A stretch of 64,000 bases of DNA from SIG480 sp045539475. Lineage in GTDB: Bacteria; Bacillota; Clostridia; Oscillospirales; JAAYXM01. Below the pieces are notes generated by a model. The model was not told the origin of the DNA and searched no databases. It was given only the letters and a program-made list of their open reading frames with translations. Shown here piece by piece: positions 43,866 to 52,435 of the stretch (position 1 is the first letter of the stretch; every line of letters begins with the position of its first letter). Where the stretch lies: contig JAZQFJ010000034.1 in assembly GCA_045539475.1 (NCBI GenBank), positions 24,184 through 88,183 of the forward strand, in the 5' to 3' direction. A program made the position numbers and the translations under genes.

Positions 43866-46112
43866 ATGGTTTCTGTTATCAAAAACGGCGTATATTTAAA
43901 AGACGGTTGTCTTCTCTCGATGAAGGATGCAAGTGCTTTTGGTCTTGCAGCTCCGAGCGAGGCAAAGAAAAAAACTATGGCATATTCCATTCTGGAGGCA
44001 CATAATACCTCAGATACTATGGAATCGTTGAAAATTAAATTTGATGCAATGGCATCTCATGACATTACATACGTTGGCATAATTCAGACTGCCCGCGCGT
44101 CGGGACTTGAAAAATTTCCGCTTCCGTATGTTCTCACAAACTGCCACAACAGCCTTTGTGCTGTCGGCGGCACAATAAACGAAGACGACCATATCTTCGG
44201 TCTTTCTGCCGCAAAAAAGTATGGCGGAGAGTTTGTTCCTGCCCATCAGGCAGTTATTCACCAGTATATGCGTGAGCGTTATGCCGGTTGCGGTAAAATG
44301 ATTTTGGCTTCGGATTCACACACGCGTTACGGTGCTCTCGGTTCAATCTCAATCGGTGAGGGCGGACCTGAGCTTGCGCGCCAGCTTCTTTCAAAGACAT
44401 ACAATATTGCATATCCGGATGTTGTATGCGTATATCTTGAGGGGGCTCCGCGTCCCGGTGTCGGTCCGCAGGATATTGCAATTGCGATAATCGGCGCGGT
44501 GTTCCGCGATGGAGCCGTAAAGAATAAGATTATGGAGTTTGTCGGCCCCGGTATCGCGAACCTCAGCATGGATTTCCGAAACGGCATTGATGTTATGACA
44601 ACGGAAACCTCATGTCTTTCATCCATATGGGAAACAGATAAAACCGTATGTGAGTTTTTAACCGTCCACGGACGTCCTGAGGACTATAAGCCGCTTCATC
44701 CCGAAAACGGTGCATATTACGATTGCGCGGTAAGGGTTGATTTGTCGAAGATTGAGCCGATGATTGCGCTTCCTTTCCACCCGTCAAACGCATTTAAGAT
44801 TTCGGATCTTAAGAAGAACCTTTCGGATATCCTTGCGGGTGTTGACCGTGATGCAAAGGAAATGCTTGGTATTGATGATAAAAAGGTATCCCTCCTGAAT
44901 AAAATCAAAAACGGCGAGCTCTATGTAGATCAGGGCTTTGTCGGCGGATGCTCGGGCGGTCTTTTCCAGAACATTCACCGGGTACGTGATATTCTCAAGG
45001 GAGCAACAACCGGTGACGGTTCCTTCTGGCTCTCTGTTTATCCGGCAAGTACACCGATGTCTATGGAGCTTATGCGTGACGGCACTCTCGGTGACCTCAC
45101 AGCTTCCGGCGTAAGCATTCGCTCCTGTTTCTGCGGTCCGTGCTTTGGTGCGGGTGATGTTCCGTCAAACGGCGCTTTATCCATCCGCCACGCAACGCGT
45201 AATTTCCCGAACCGAGAGGGCAGTAAGCCGGGGGACGGCCAGATTTCGTATGTTGCACTTATGGATGCGCGATCTATCGCGGCAACTGCGCGAAACGGAG
45301 GAAAGCTCACTTCTGCATTTGAGCTTGATAATATTCCTGCCGATTCAAAAGACGAAAAATACAGCTTCGATGCTTCTCCGTATAAGAGTCGTATTTACTA
45401 TGGCGTTGGGAATCCGAAACCGGAGGAAGAGCTTAAATTCGGTCCTAATATCGCAGATTGGCCTGAAATGATTGGCATGACGGACAACCTTCTCATTTCT
45501 GTTGCGAGCGCAATTTATGATCCGGTAACGACTACTGATGAGCTTATTCCGTCGGGAGAAACTTCATCTTACCGCTCTAATCCGATAAAGCTTGCATCTT
45601 TCGCTTTGTCGAGAAAAGATCCGGCATATGTTGGTCGTGCACAGGCAGTATATGCTGCTGAGCTTGCCAGACGTGAAGGAAAAGCCGATGCGCTTAATGC
45701 GTTTGGCATAGAAGGGCTTGATCCTTCAAACACATCTGTCGGAACGGCTGTATTTGCGTTAAAGCCCGGTGACGGCTCTGCGCGTGAGCAGGCGGCATCG
45801 TGCCAGAGAGTTCTTGGCGGTGTTGCTAATATCTGCCGTGAGTTTGCGACAAAGCGTTATCGCTCAAATGTTGTAAACTGGGGAATGCTGCCGTTCATCT
45901 TTGATGATGCGGATACTTCCGGAATTGAAGCGGGAGATCTTATATACATTGAAGGAATAAGAAAAGTTCTTCTCGGTGATGAAGAATCGGTTGCGGCACG
46001 CCTTATAAAGAACGGCAAGGAAAAGGAAATAACACTTCGTCTTCCTGCTCTTACGCGTGAAGAACGCGATATAATACTTGCAGGTTGCCTTATAAATTAC
46101 TATTCTGAATAA
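43866..46112 (+). CDS. Aconitase-family hydratase (YbhJ-like)
   Basis: A 748-residue protein of the aconitase superfamily, closer to the YbhJ-type hydratases than to AcnA or AcnB. Cys positions for a 4Fe-4S cluster are visible: GGCSGGLFQN (where aconitases have GSCTNS), and RSCFCGPCFGAGD (CGPC motif). Others: ILASDSHTRYGALGSISIGEGGPE (substrate His/Ser region) and the C-terminal swivel domain with SVGTAVFALKPGDGSAREQAAS, RVLGGVANI and VVNWGMLPF. The reaction would be a dehydration-hydration of an organic acid, with the substrate unknown. It appears as a single gene without citric-cycle partners nearby. Confidence 0.85.
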   Translation: MVSVIKNGVYLKDGCLLSMKDASAFGLAAPSEAKKKTMAYSILEAHNTSDTMESLKIKFDAMASHDITYVGIIQTARASGLEKFPLPYVLTNCHNSLCAVGGTINEDDHIFGLSAAKKYGGEFVPAHQAVIHQYMRERYAGCGKMILASDSHTRYGALGSISIGEGGPELARQLLSKTYNIAYPDVVCVYLEGAPRPGVGPQDIAIAIIGAVFRDGAVKNKIMEFVGPGIANLSMDFRNGIDVMTTETSCLSSIWETDKTVCEFLTVHGRPEDYKPLHPENGAYYDCAVRVDLSKIEPMIALPFHPSNAFKISDLKKNLSDILAGVDRDAKEMLGIDDKKVSLLNKIKNGELYVDQGFVGGCSGGLFQNIHRVRDILKGATTGDGSFWLSVYPASTPMSMELMRDGTLGDLTASGVSIRSCFCGPCFGAGDVPSNGALSIRHATRNFPNREGSKPGDGQISYVALMDARSIAATARNGGKLTSAFELDNIPADSKDEKYSFDASPYKSRIYYGVGNPKPEEELKFGPNIADWPEMIGMTDNLLISVASAIYDPVTTTDELIPSGETSSYRSNPIKLASFALSRKDPAYVGRAQAVYAAELARREGKADALNAFGIEGLDPSNTSVGTAVFALKPGDGSAREQAASCQRVLGGVANICREFATKRYRSNVVNWGMLPFIFDDADTSGIEAGDLIYIEGIRKVLLGDEESVAARLIKNGKEKEITLRLPALTREERDIILAGCLINYYSE

Positions 46113-46121
46113 AACTGAAAG

Positions 46122-46163
46122 ATCCCCGACGCTGTATGTTGCATATCGCACAGTGTCGGGGAT
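46122..46163. terminator. Hairpin after the hydratase gene
   Basis: ATCCCCGAC (46122-46130) and GTCGGGGAT (46155-46163) plus inner CTGT/ACAG pairs make a strong stem. The T tract after it is weak (TAAATTAG), so efficiency is uncertain. Confidence 0.6.
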
Positions 46164-46194
46164 TAAATTAGTTGAATTTTGTGCAAATTACATC

Positions 46195-46223
46195 TTGAAA
46201 AGAGCAGGGGAGCAGTGTATCAT
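46195..46223 (+). promoter_or_regulatory. Promoter of the third Gfo/Idh gene
   Basis: TTGAAA (46195-46200), 17-base spacer, TATCAT (46218-46223), 35 bases before the ATG. Confidence 0.55.
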
Positions 46224-46258
46224 TTAGGTACAAAAAAATCAAACGGAGGGTACTTGTT

Positions 46259-47275
46259 ATGAAGGTAAAATATGCAATCGTAGGTTGCGGAAGAATCGCA
46301 TGGAATCATTTGGATGGTATTGAAAAGTCCAATTCATCTGTGCTTTGTGCGGTATGCGATATTGACGAAGCAAAAGCGCGTGAAACCGGAGAGAAGTATG
46401 GCGTAAATTGGTATACAGATGAGGCGGAGATGCTTGAAAAAGAGCAGATAGATGTTTGTTGCATTCTCACTCCGAGCGGGTTGCATGCTGAATGCGGCAT
46501 AATTGCAGCAGAGCACGGTGTCAACGTTCTTTGTGAAAAGCCGATGGATGTTACCCGTGAAAAAATGAAGGCGCTCATTGATTCATGTAAGAAAAACGGC
46601 GTGAAGCTCGGTTGCATATTCCAGCGCAGAACCTTCTCGGCTGCAATAGCTATGAAAAAGGCTGTCGAAGACGGTGTTTTCGGAAAAGTTACTCTCTGTG
46701 ATGCATACCTTAAGTACTATAGAGATCAGGCATATTATGACAGCGGCGATTGGCGCGGTACATGGGAGCTTGATGGCGGCGGCGCGCTTATGAATCAGGG
46801 AATCCACGGCGTTGACCTTATCGACTGGATGACCGGCGGAATTAAAAGCGTTTTTGCGCGTTGCGAGCGTCTTAACTGGAAAACCGATGTTGAGGATACG
46901 GCCGTAATTATGGTTCGTTATAAGAACGGTGCAATGGGCGTAATTGAATGTGCCACAACCGTTTATCCGGGACTTGATACTGTTTTTACAATCGGTGGCA
47001 CGGAAGGTTTTGCCGAAATCGGTAACAAGGGTATTTATAAGTGGGAAATGAAGGATAAGAGCATAGAAAAGCCTGAAACGACGGGAACTATGGGCGGTCT
47101 TAACTGTACATACACAGACAATCTTCATGCATATCAGATTGAAGATATGTCAAGAGCAATTCTTGATAATCGCGACCCGATGGTTACAGGTGAACAGGCT
47201 CTTCACAGCGTAGGACTTATCCTTGCGATATATGAGTCGGCAAGAACCGGCAAAGAAGTCTTTATAGAGGACTAA
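46259..47275 (+). CDS. Gfo/Idh/MocA-family oxidoreductase
   Basis: A 338-residue dehydrogenase. N-terminal YAIVGCGRIAWNHLDGI (Rossmann GCGRIA), CDIDEAKA, LCEKPMDVT (EKP), GCIFQRRTF, WRGTWELDGGGALMNQGIHGVDLIDWMTGG (catalytic His and Asp), and a C-terminal EQALHSVGLILAIYESARTGKEV typical of the family. The closest type by eye is the large sugar dehydrogenase group with UDP-sugar and oligosaccharide oxidase relatives. A GGAGGG site lies 8 bases before the ATG. It is convergent with the GH88-type gene. Confidence 0.9.
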   Translation: MKVKYAIVGCGRIAWNHLDGIEKSNSSVLCAVCDIDEAKARETGEKYGVNWYTDEAEMLEKEQIDVCCILTPSGLHAECGIIAAEHGVNVLCEKPMDVTREKMKALIDSCKKNGVKLGCIFQRRTFSAAIAMKKAVEDGVFGKVTLCDAYLKYYRDQAYYDSGDWRGTWELDGGGALMNQGIHGVDLIDWMTGGIKSVFARCERLNWKTDVEDTAVIMVRYKNGAMGVIECATTVYPGLDTVFTIGGTEGFAEIGNKGIYKWEMKDKSIEKPETTGTMGGLNCTYTDNLHAYQIEDMSRAILDNRDPMVTGEQALHSVGLILAIYESARTGKEVFIED

Positions 47276-47293
47276 AAGTTATAAACGAACACA

Positions 47294-47315
47294 TCCTCCC
47301 GTGTAAGCGGGAGGA
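47294..47315 (+). terminator. First of two hairpins between convergent genes
   Basis: TCCTCCCG and CGGGAGGA with a 6-base loop, followed by ATTGTTGT. Weak T content. Confidence 0.6.
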
Positions 47316-47331
47316 ATTGTTGTCTGTAAAA

Positions 47332-47373
47332 ATCAACTCCCTGCGTCAGCGGGGAGTTGATCGTATATTTTTT
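47332..47373. terminator. Second hairpin with T tract
   Basis: ATCAACTCCC (47332-47341) and GGGAGTTGAT (47352-47361) with inner GC pairs, then CGTATATTTTTTT. It ends the Gfo/Idh transcript and adjoins the GH88-type stop. Confidence 0.8.
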
Positions 47374-48515
47374 TATTTATGAACTGTAAATTTGCCGTCG
47401 TTACCGTCAAGCTTCATAAGAGCTTCAAGGAGATAGTAGTCGCCGAAAATCCATGGCATATGCATTCCGTTTGGAGTGTGGTATGCACTTGAAGCATTTT
47501 CAAGCAAACGAAGCTCTTTCGGGTCATAATTGCAGTTTTCATCAAGAACGCGCAAAAGCTTCATTGCTGCACGCTCATAAATCTTTGCTTCATACTCCGG
47601 AACCGCTCTTGAAATTTCAATAAGACCGCAGGCTGCAATGGAAGCTGCAGAGGAATCGTAGTATACCGGCTCTTCGGGGGCGCGGAAGTCAACGAGCGGA
47701 AGCTTTCCGTCTTCAATGTTTGCGATAAAGTAATGTGCAACCTTTTTTGCGGTGTCGAGATATTCCTGCTTGCCGAGGTTAAGATATGCAAGAGCAAAAC
47801 CGTAAAGCGCCCATGCCTGACCGCGGGACCATGAGGAGCCGCTTTCATAGCCCTGTCCGCGCGGAGTTGCAAGAACATCACCGGTTTCCGGGTCAAACTC
47901 AACAACGTGGTTGGAAGAACCGTCGCCGCGAATAAAGTGTTTTGCAACAGTATCAGCGTGTGCGCGTGCAACCTGCTCAAAACGAGGATCATCCTGAATG
48001 GATGTCGCAAAGCTGAGAAGAGGAATATTCATCATGCAGTCAATTATTGCCCAACGAAGGCTTGAATGATCCCATGCGCGGATATATTTTGCAACGTGAT
48101 TAAATCGACCTGCAAGAACTGTTGCGGCGTGCATCGCGCGGGCTTTTGATTTCTCGTTGCCGGTAATTTTATAATCAGCAACAGCGGAAAGAGACCACAT
48201 AAAGCCGACGTCATGGTGGATTCCTGTGAAAATATCAAACGCCTCGTCAAGCTTCGCTTCACAGCCTTCGGCATACTCGCGGAACATTTTATCACCGGTT
48301 TTTAAGTACATAAGCCACATCATGCCGGGCCAGAAAGCAGTTGTCCAGCCTGAAATGTTAGCGGTGGTTCCTTTCGGATCCCATTCACCGATTCTTGAGT
48401 TTGTTGTAGGGAAGTTTGCGCCGATTTCAGGAGCCATCGCAGTAACTTTTTTTACGACTCTGTCCAGAAATTCGGAAGCAAATGCTTTATCTTCTTTAGA
48501 AAACATTTTGTTCAC
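47373..48515 (-). CDS. GH88-type unsaturated glucuronyl hydrolase
   Basis: A 380-residue (alpha/alpha)6 barrel protein without a signal peptide. Visible: NISGWTTAFWPGMMWLMY, HHDVGFMWSLSA (first catalytic Asp), AWDHSSLRWAIIDCMMNIPLL (second Asp in the WAIIDCMMN block), and ESGSSWSRGQAWALYGFALAY. GH88 and GH105 enzymes hydrate and remove the unsaturated uronic acid left by polysaccharide lyases. This makes it the intracellular partner of the SLH-anchored lyase at 29672-35878, although it lies about 12 kb away on the other strand. Confidence 0.92.
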   Translation of the reverse strand: MNKMFSKEDKAFASEFLDRVVKKVTAMAPEIGANFPTTNSRIGEWDPKGTTANISGWTTAFWPGMMWLMYLKTGDKMFREYAEGCEAKLDEAFDIFTGIHHDVGFMWSLSAVADYKITGNEKSKARAMHAATVLAGRFNHVAKYIRAWDHSSLRWAIIDCMMNIPLLSFATSIQDDPRFEQVARAHADTVAKHFIRGDGSSNHVVEFDPETGDVLATPRGQGYESGSSWSRGQAWALYGFALAYLNLGKQEYLDTAKKVAHYFIANIEDGKLPLVDFRAPEEPVYYDSSAASIAACGLIEISRAVPEYEAKIYERAAMKLLRVLDENCNYDPKELRLLENASSAYHTPNGMHMPWIFGDYYLLEALMKLDGNDGKFTVHK

Positions 48516-48592
48516 GCTCCTTTTTACTATATGATAACATAAGTTTTTTGGAAAAACAATGCATATTTTACCTTTTTCTATGCAAAAACGAC

Positions 48593-48639
48593 CAAAAACA
48601 AAGGAACACCAAAGTGTTTGCAGAACTTTGATGCTCCTT
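48593..48639 (-). terminator. Terminator of the SLH-protein gene
   Basis: Read on the minus strand: AAGGAGCATCAAAGT, a 9-base loop, ACTTTGGTGTTCCTT (with two G-T pairs), then TGTTTTTGG, directly after the stop. Confidence 0.85.
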
Positions 48640-48646
48640 GGGGATG

Positions 48647-50518
48647 TTATTTAAGATAAATTACCCTTACCATTCCGCCGGCGGATTGGTTGTTGTCATA
48701 ATAAATCCAAATCGTTCCGCTGTGTGAGACAGCTTCTTCGAGAGTTGTTTTAATTTTTGTGTCGTTCACGATTTTATAGACCTGAACTTTTTGTGAAATT
48801 CTGTGCTTTACGCTTCCGCCGACTGTTGCATATGAGGGGGTGAGAAGCGTAACGTTTGTCGCGCGGATAAGATTTTTTGCCTCCGAAAGAATGCCGTTAT
48901 CATAGATGAAAACACACGGTCCTTCCGTAAGGCTTGTTGTTGCACCGCTCAGGGTAACGGTTCCGGTCTGTCCGTTAAGATCATAGTGATAGACGTATTT
49001 TGATGGCGACTGTCCGCCGGCACCGTCGCTCACGGTATTGCGATCAATCTTAGTTATAAGACCGTACTTGTGCATATCACCCGTAACGTTCCTGATAATA
49101 AGTCCGTCTATTGCTCCGGAAGAATTTGTGGTGGAGAGGAGGATGCTTTCGGATTTCAGATTCACTCCGTCAAGACGTTGGAGTGTAAGCTTAGTCATGT
49201 TGTAATTATCATCAATCTCCAGAATTTTAATATCTTGAGCCAAGGGGGCACTACCCCAGGTCAGGGAAGCTGCATTCACATAACCGTGGTTATTTCCGCT
49301 GCCTTTTGAAGTTGTGTGGATTTTTCCGGTTGCGTAGTTTACCTCTACAGCCTTACCTACCAGAGCTGTGGAAATTCCTGACTGTTCAATATCAACATTG
49401 CTTCCGTCAAGCGTAAGAATAGTTGCATAGTATCCGCTTGTTTTTGTTCCGTCAGCGGATGTCAGCGTTTTTGATTGTACTCCTGTCACAACCCCGACAA
49501 TAGATTCGTAAAGAGCGCCGGCTTCATATGCATCACAAACCTTAGCGTTTTTATCGAGCAGCATTGTGACAGTTTCGCCGATGTCGAGTCCGTCGAGTCC
49601 GAACGCGCGCTGAGCTGCATAATAGGGGAGAGGATAGGTTACTCCGGAAACCGTTACAGAAGTCGGTGCTTCTTTGTTGGGAGTTATTGCCTCAAGGATA
49701 CCGGAAACCTTGGTCGAATATGCCCAGACGGCGTTGGCTTTTGTGCTGTAATAGATAACATCATAGTTTTCTATGTCGGAAAGACTTGCCCCGTTACCGT
49801 TTCGGTAGACGCGCGGCGAGGTCAGACCGAGCGCGCTTATTGTGCCGGTCTTCACGGTTACCGGTCCGGTTACGTTGTCATCAAGAACATCACCGATGGT
49901 GAGAAGCTCACTTGATGGAGTGTAGCCGAGCGTTTGTGCATATATCGTGTTGCTTCCTTTTGGGAAAGTGTTGAGAAAATTATAAACAAGCTTAGCCATT
50001 TCACTTCTGATCATCGGAGCTCCTGCGGATATGTATACATCATCGGAAAGTCCGATATCTGCCGCCTTTGCTATTTGACCTGCGGGATATGCACCGGTGT
50101 AATCGGCGTTTGTGTAGCCGAGAAGCCGCAGCATAGCGCTGAGTGCCTCTTCGTATTTGATATAGCTGTTTGGTTGGAATGACCCATCAGAATATCCGGT
50201 CATAAATTTGTTCTTAGATGCAAGGCTGATGTATGGAGCACCCCAGTGTGTATACATAACGTCAGAAAACGGAGAAATACGTGAGGTTGCAGTTGCGGCG
50301 CCCTTGTATTGGGATGCGGTTACAAGAATTTTTGCAAGCGCCGCACGGGTGACGTATTGGCTTTCGTTGAAGTTTCCTTTTGAATCGTATGTCATAATTC
50401 CCATAACATCAAGTATAGCCTCAATGTCGTCATTGGCGGGAAGTGTTGATGCATTCGCCGATACGGTAAACGACAAAACCATTGCCGCAGAAAGAATAAG
50501 TGAAAGTGCTTTTTTCAT
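48647..50518 (-). CDS. SLH-domain surface protein
   Basis: A protein of about 623 residues with a signal peptide (MKKALSLILSAAMVLSFTVSANA). Near the N-terminus are SLH repeats: residues about 30-90 (MGIMTYDSKGNFNESQYVTRAALAKIL), about 95-155 (SPFSDVMYTHWGAPYISLASKNKFMTGYSDGSFQPNSYIKYEEALSAMLRLLGY), and a third to about 195. The rest is a repetitive beta-strand-rich region without recognised domains. The ATG at 50518 has AAAGGGG at good distance; one at 50524 is too close. It would be held to the wall by the SLH domains and may be an S-layer-like structural protein. It is 23 bases downstream of the MacB-like permease gene. Confidence 0.85.
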   Translation of the reverse strand: MKKALSLILSAAMVLSFTVSANASTLPANDDIEAILDVMGIMTYDSKGNFNESQYVTRAALAKILVTASQYKGAATATSRISPFSDVMYTHWGAPYISLASKNKFMTGYSDGSFQPNSYIKYEEALSAMLRLLGYTNADYTGAYPAGQIAKAADIGLSDDVYISAGAPMIRSEMAKLVYNFLNTFPKGSNTIYAQTLGYTPSSELLTIGDVLDDNVTGPVTVKTGTISALGLTSPRVYRNGNGASLSDIENYDVIYYSTKANAVWAYSTKVSGILEAITPNKEAPTSVTVSGVTYPLPYYAAQRAFGLDGLDIGETVTMLLDKNAKVCDAYEAGALYESIVGVVTGVQSKTLTSADGTKTSGYYATILTLDGSNVDIEQSGISTALVGKAVEVNYATGKIHTTSKGSGNNHGYVNAASLTWGSAPLAQDIKILEIDDNYNMTKLTLQRLDGVNLKSESILLSTTNSSGAIDGLIIRNVTGDMHKYGLITKIDRNTVSDGAGGQSPSKYVYHYDLNGQTGTVTLSGATTSLTEGPCVFIYDNGILSEAKNLIRATNVTLLTPSYATVGGSVKHRISQKVQVYKIVNDTKIKTTLEEAVSHSGTIWIYYDNNQSAGGMVRVIYLK

Positions 50519-50541
50519 ATTCATTTGCCCCTTTGTTTTTA

Positions 50542-51720
50542 TTAGTCATGACGCAATGCGTCGATAGGATTGAGGTTTGAAGCCTTTGCCGCCGGGAAGT
50601 ATCCGAAGAGTACTCCGGTGAGAACGGAAACCGTAAACGAAAGGATGACCGCCGATACGGAGATGGTTCCCGAAACTCCGAGGATACCGGACAGCACCTG
50701 AGAAAGAAGTGCACCCGCTATAATTCCGATAATACCGCCAAGTCCGCTTGTTATAATAGCCTCAATAACGAACTGCGTAAGAATGTCGCGCCGTTTTCCG
50801 CCTATTGCCTTGCGTATGCCTATTTCACGGGTTCTCTCTGTTACTGAAACAAGCATTATGTTCATAATGCCGATGCCGCCGACAAGAAGCGAAATTGCGG
50901 CAATTCCGGCAAGAACCGTAGCAAGCGTTCCGGTAAGCTCTTCGATGCTTTCAACAAGCTCTGAAAGATTAGATACATTGTAAGCATCTTCATCTTCGAA
51001 AATATCATACAGATAATCCTCCAGAATCTTTTTTGCAGGTTCAATAACCGTCGAGTCGCTTGCAACATACGTATAGCTGGAGATTCTTCCGTTTCTTGCA
51101 AGCCGGGATGCAACAGAGTAGGGAATAATAACCATATTATCGGTGCCGGTCTCAGTGCTGTCATCCTCTTCTTCGAGAATTCCGATTATCGTGTATGCCG
51201 AACCGTTTATTTTGAGGATTTTACCTATTGGATCACTTGTTCCGAAAAGCTCGTTTGCAATATATGTACCGATAACACACACATAGTTGCGGTTTGTGGT
51301 ATCTATATACGAAATAAAGCGACCGCTTGATACAGCGTAGTCCTTGATTTCGGCATATTCTTCATTGCCGCCGTATATGGATGAGTATACGTTTGTTGGC
51401 CCGTATTTTACGGTGGCACCGCTTATTGTTACATTTGGTGTAACATTGGAGAAAAGCTCAGGATTATCATCTGCCAGCTGTAACATTTCCTCCGGCTTTA
51501 TATTCATGTTCCCGCCGCGGCCGGTGAGCGAAACGGTTATATTGTTTGTTCCCATTGAATTGAATGAAGAGACCATGTCGTTGGAAAAACCCTGAACAAC
51601 ACTGACAAGAGTGATAACAGAAGCAATTCCGATTATAACACCGAGCATAGTGAGGAAGGAGCGCATTTTATTACCGGAGATGCTTTTAAGCGCGAGCTTT
51701 AAACATTGATATATATTCAT
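50542..51720 (-). CDS. MacB-type ABC transporter permease
   Basis: A protein of about 392 residues with one N-terminal transmembrane helix, a large extracytoplasmic MacB-PCD-like domain (SVVQGFSNDMVSSFNSMGTNNITV and onward), and three C-terminal helices of the FtsX type (LAGIAAISLLVGGIGIMNIMLVSVTERTREIGIRKAIGGKRRDIL). The last block is the MacB family signature. The ATG at 51720 has GGAGG 9 bases before it. It works with the ATPase and adaptor genes upstream in the same operon. MacAB systems in this group export peptides or lipophilic compounds. Confidence 0.92.
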   Translation of the reverse strand: MNIYQCLKLALKSISGNKMRSFLTMLGVIIGIASVITLVSVVQGFSNDMVSSFNSMGTNNITVSLTGRGGNMNIKPEEMLQLADDNPELFSNVTPNVTISGATVKYGPTNVYSSIYGGNEEYAEIKDYAVSSGRFISYIDTTNRNYVCVIGTYIANELFGTSDPIGKILKINGSAYTIIGILEEEDDSTETGTDNMVIIPYSVASRLARNGRISSYTYVASDSTVIEPAKKILEDYLYDIFEDEDAYNVSNLSELVESIEELTGTLATVLAGIAAISLLVGGIGIMNIMLVSVTERTREIGIRKAIGGKRRDILTQFVIEAIITSGLGGIIGIIAGALLSQVLSGILGVSGTISVSAVILSFTVSVLTGVLFGYFPAAKASNLNPIDALRHD

Positions 51721-51736
51721 GATTTTTTCCTCCGCG

Positions 51737-52435
51737 CTATTCGAGATTTTCAAGCTTCGGTATGTTTGGAGCATCCGAAATGATTTTACCGTCGTGAATC
51801 CGGATTATACGCTTTGCGCATTCCGCAATTCCATTATCGTGAGTGATAAGGATGATGGTTTTCCCGCTGTCGTTCAGGCTCATAAGAAATTTCATAACAT
51901 CCTTACCGGTTTTGGAGTCGAGAGCGCCGGTCGGTTCGTCCGCAAGAATAACAGGAGGATTTGCTGCAAGCGCACGTGCAATGGAAACACGCTGCTGTTG
52001 ACCGCCGGACAACTGATTGGGCATATGGTGTACTCTGTCGGCGAGACCAACTCGGTCAAGTGCGGTAATAACCATTTCCTTGCGCTTTGAGGCAGAAATG
52101 CCTTGATATATTAGCGGAAGCTCGACATTTTCGTAAATGTTATTTTTTGAAATAAGATTGTATTGCTGGAAGATAAAACCGAGGGTACGGTTTCTTATTG
52201 TTGCAAGCTCGTTGTCGGAAAGCTCAGATACATCTGTTCCGTTGAGCTTGTAGGTGCCGCGCGTGGGAACGTCAAGCGCGCCGATGATATTCATGCAGGT
52301 TGATTTTCCTGAGCCGGATTTGCCGACTATTGCAACAAATTCGCCCTCGTCGATGCGGAAAGAGATACCGTCGAGTGCCCGGACCTCGTTTTCACCTTCA
52401 TCGTATATTTTATAAACATCGGAAAGCTCTATCAT
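51737..52435 (-). CDS. MacB/LolD-type ABC transporter ATPase
   Basis: A 232-residue ATP-binding protein with all motifs: Walker A GKSGSGKST, Q-loop FIFQQYNLI, signature LSGGQQQRVSIARAL, Walker B VILADEPTGALD, and the switch His in ILITHD. It powers the permease whose gene starts 16 bases downstream. Its start overlaps the adaptor gene by 4 bases. Confidence 0.95.
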   Translation of the reverse strand: MIELSDVYKIYDEGENEVRALDGISFRIDEGEFVAIVGKSGSGKSTCMNIIGALDVPTRGTYKLNGTDVSELSDNELATIRNRTLGFIFQQYNLISKNNIYENVELPLIYQGISASKRKEMVITALDRVGLADRVHHMPNQLSGGQQQRVSIARALAANPPVILADEPTGALDSKTGKDVMKFLMSLNDSGKTIILITHDNGIAECAKRIIRIHDGKIISDAPNIPKLENLE

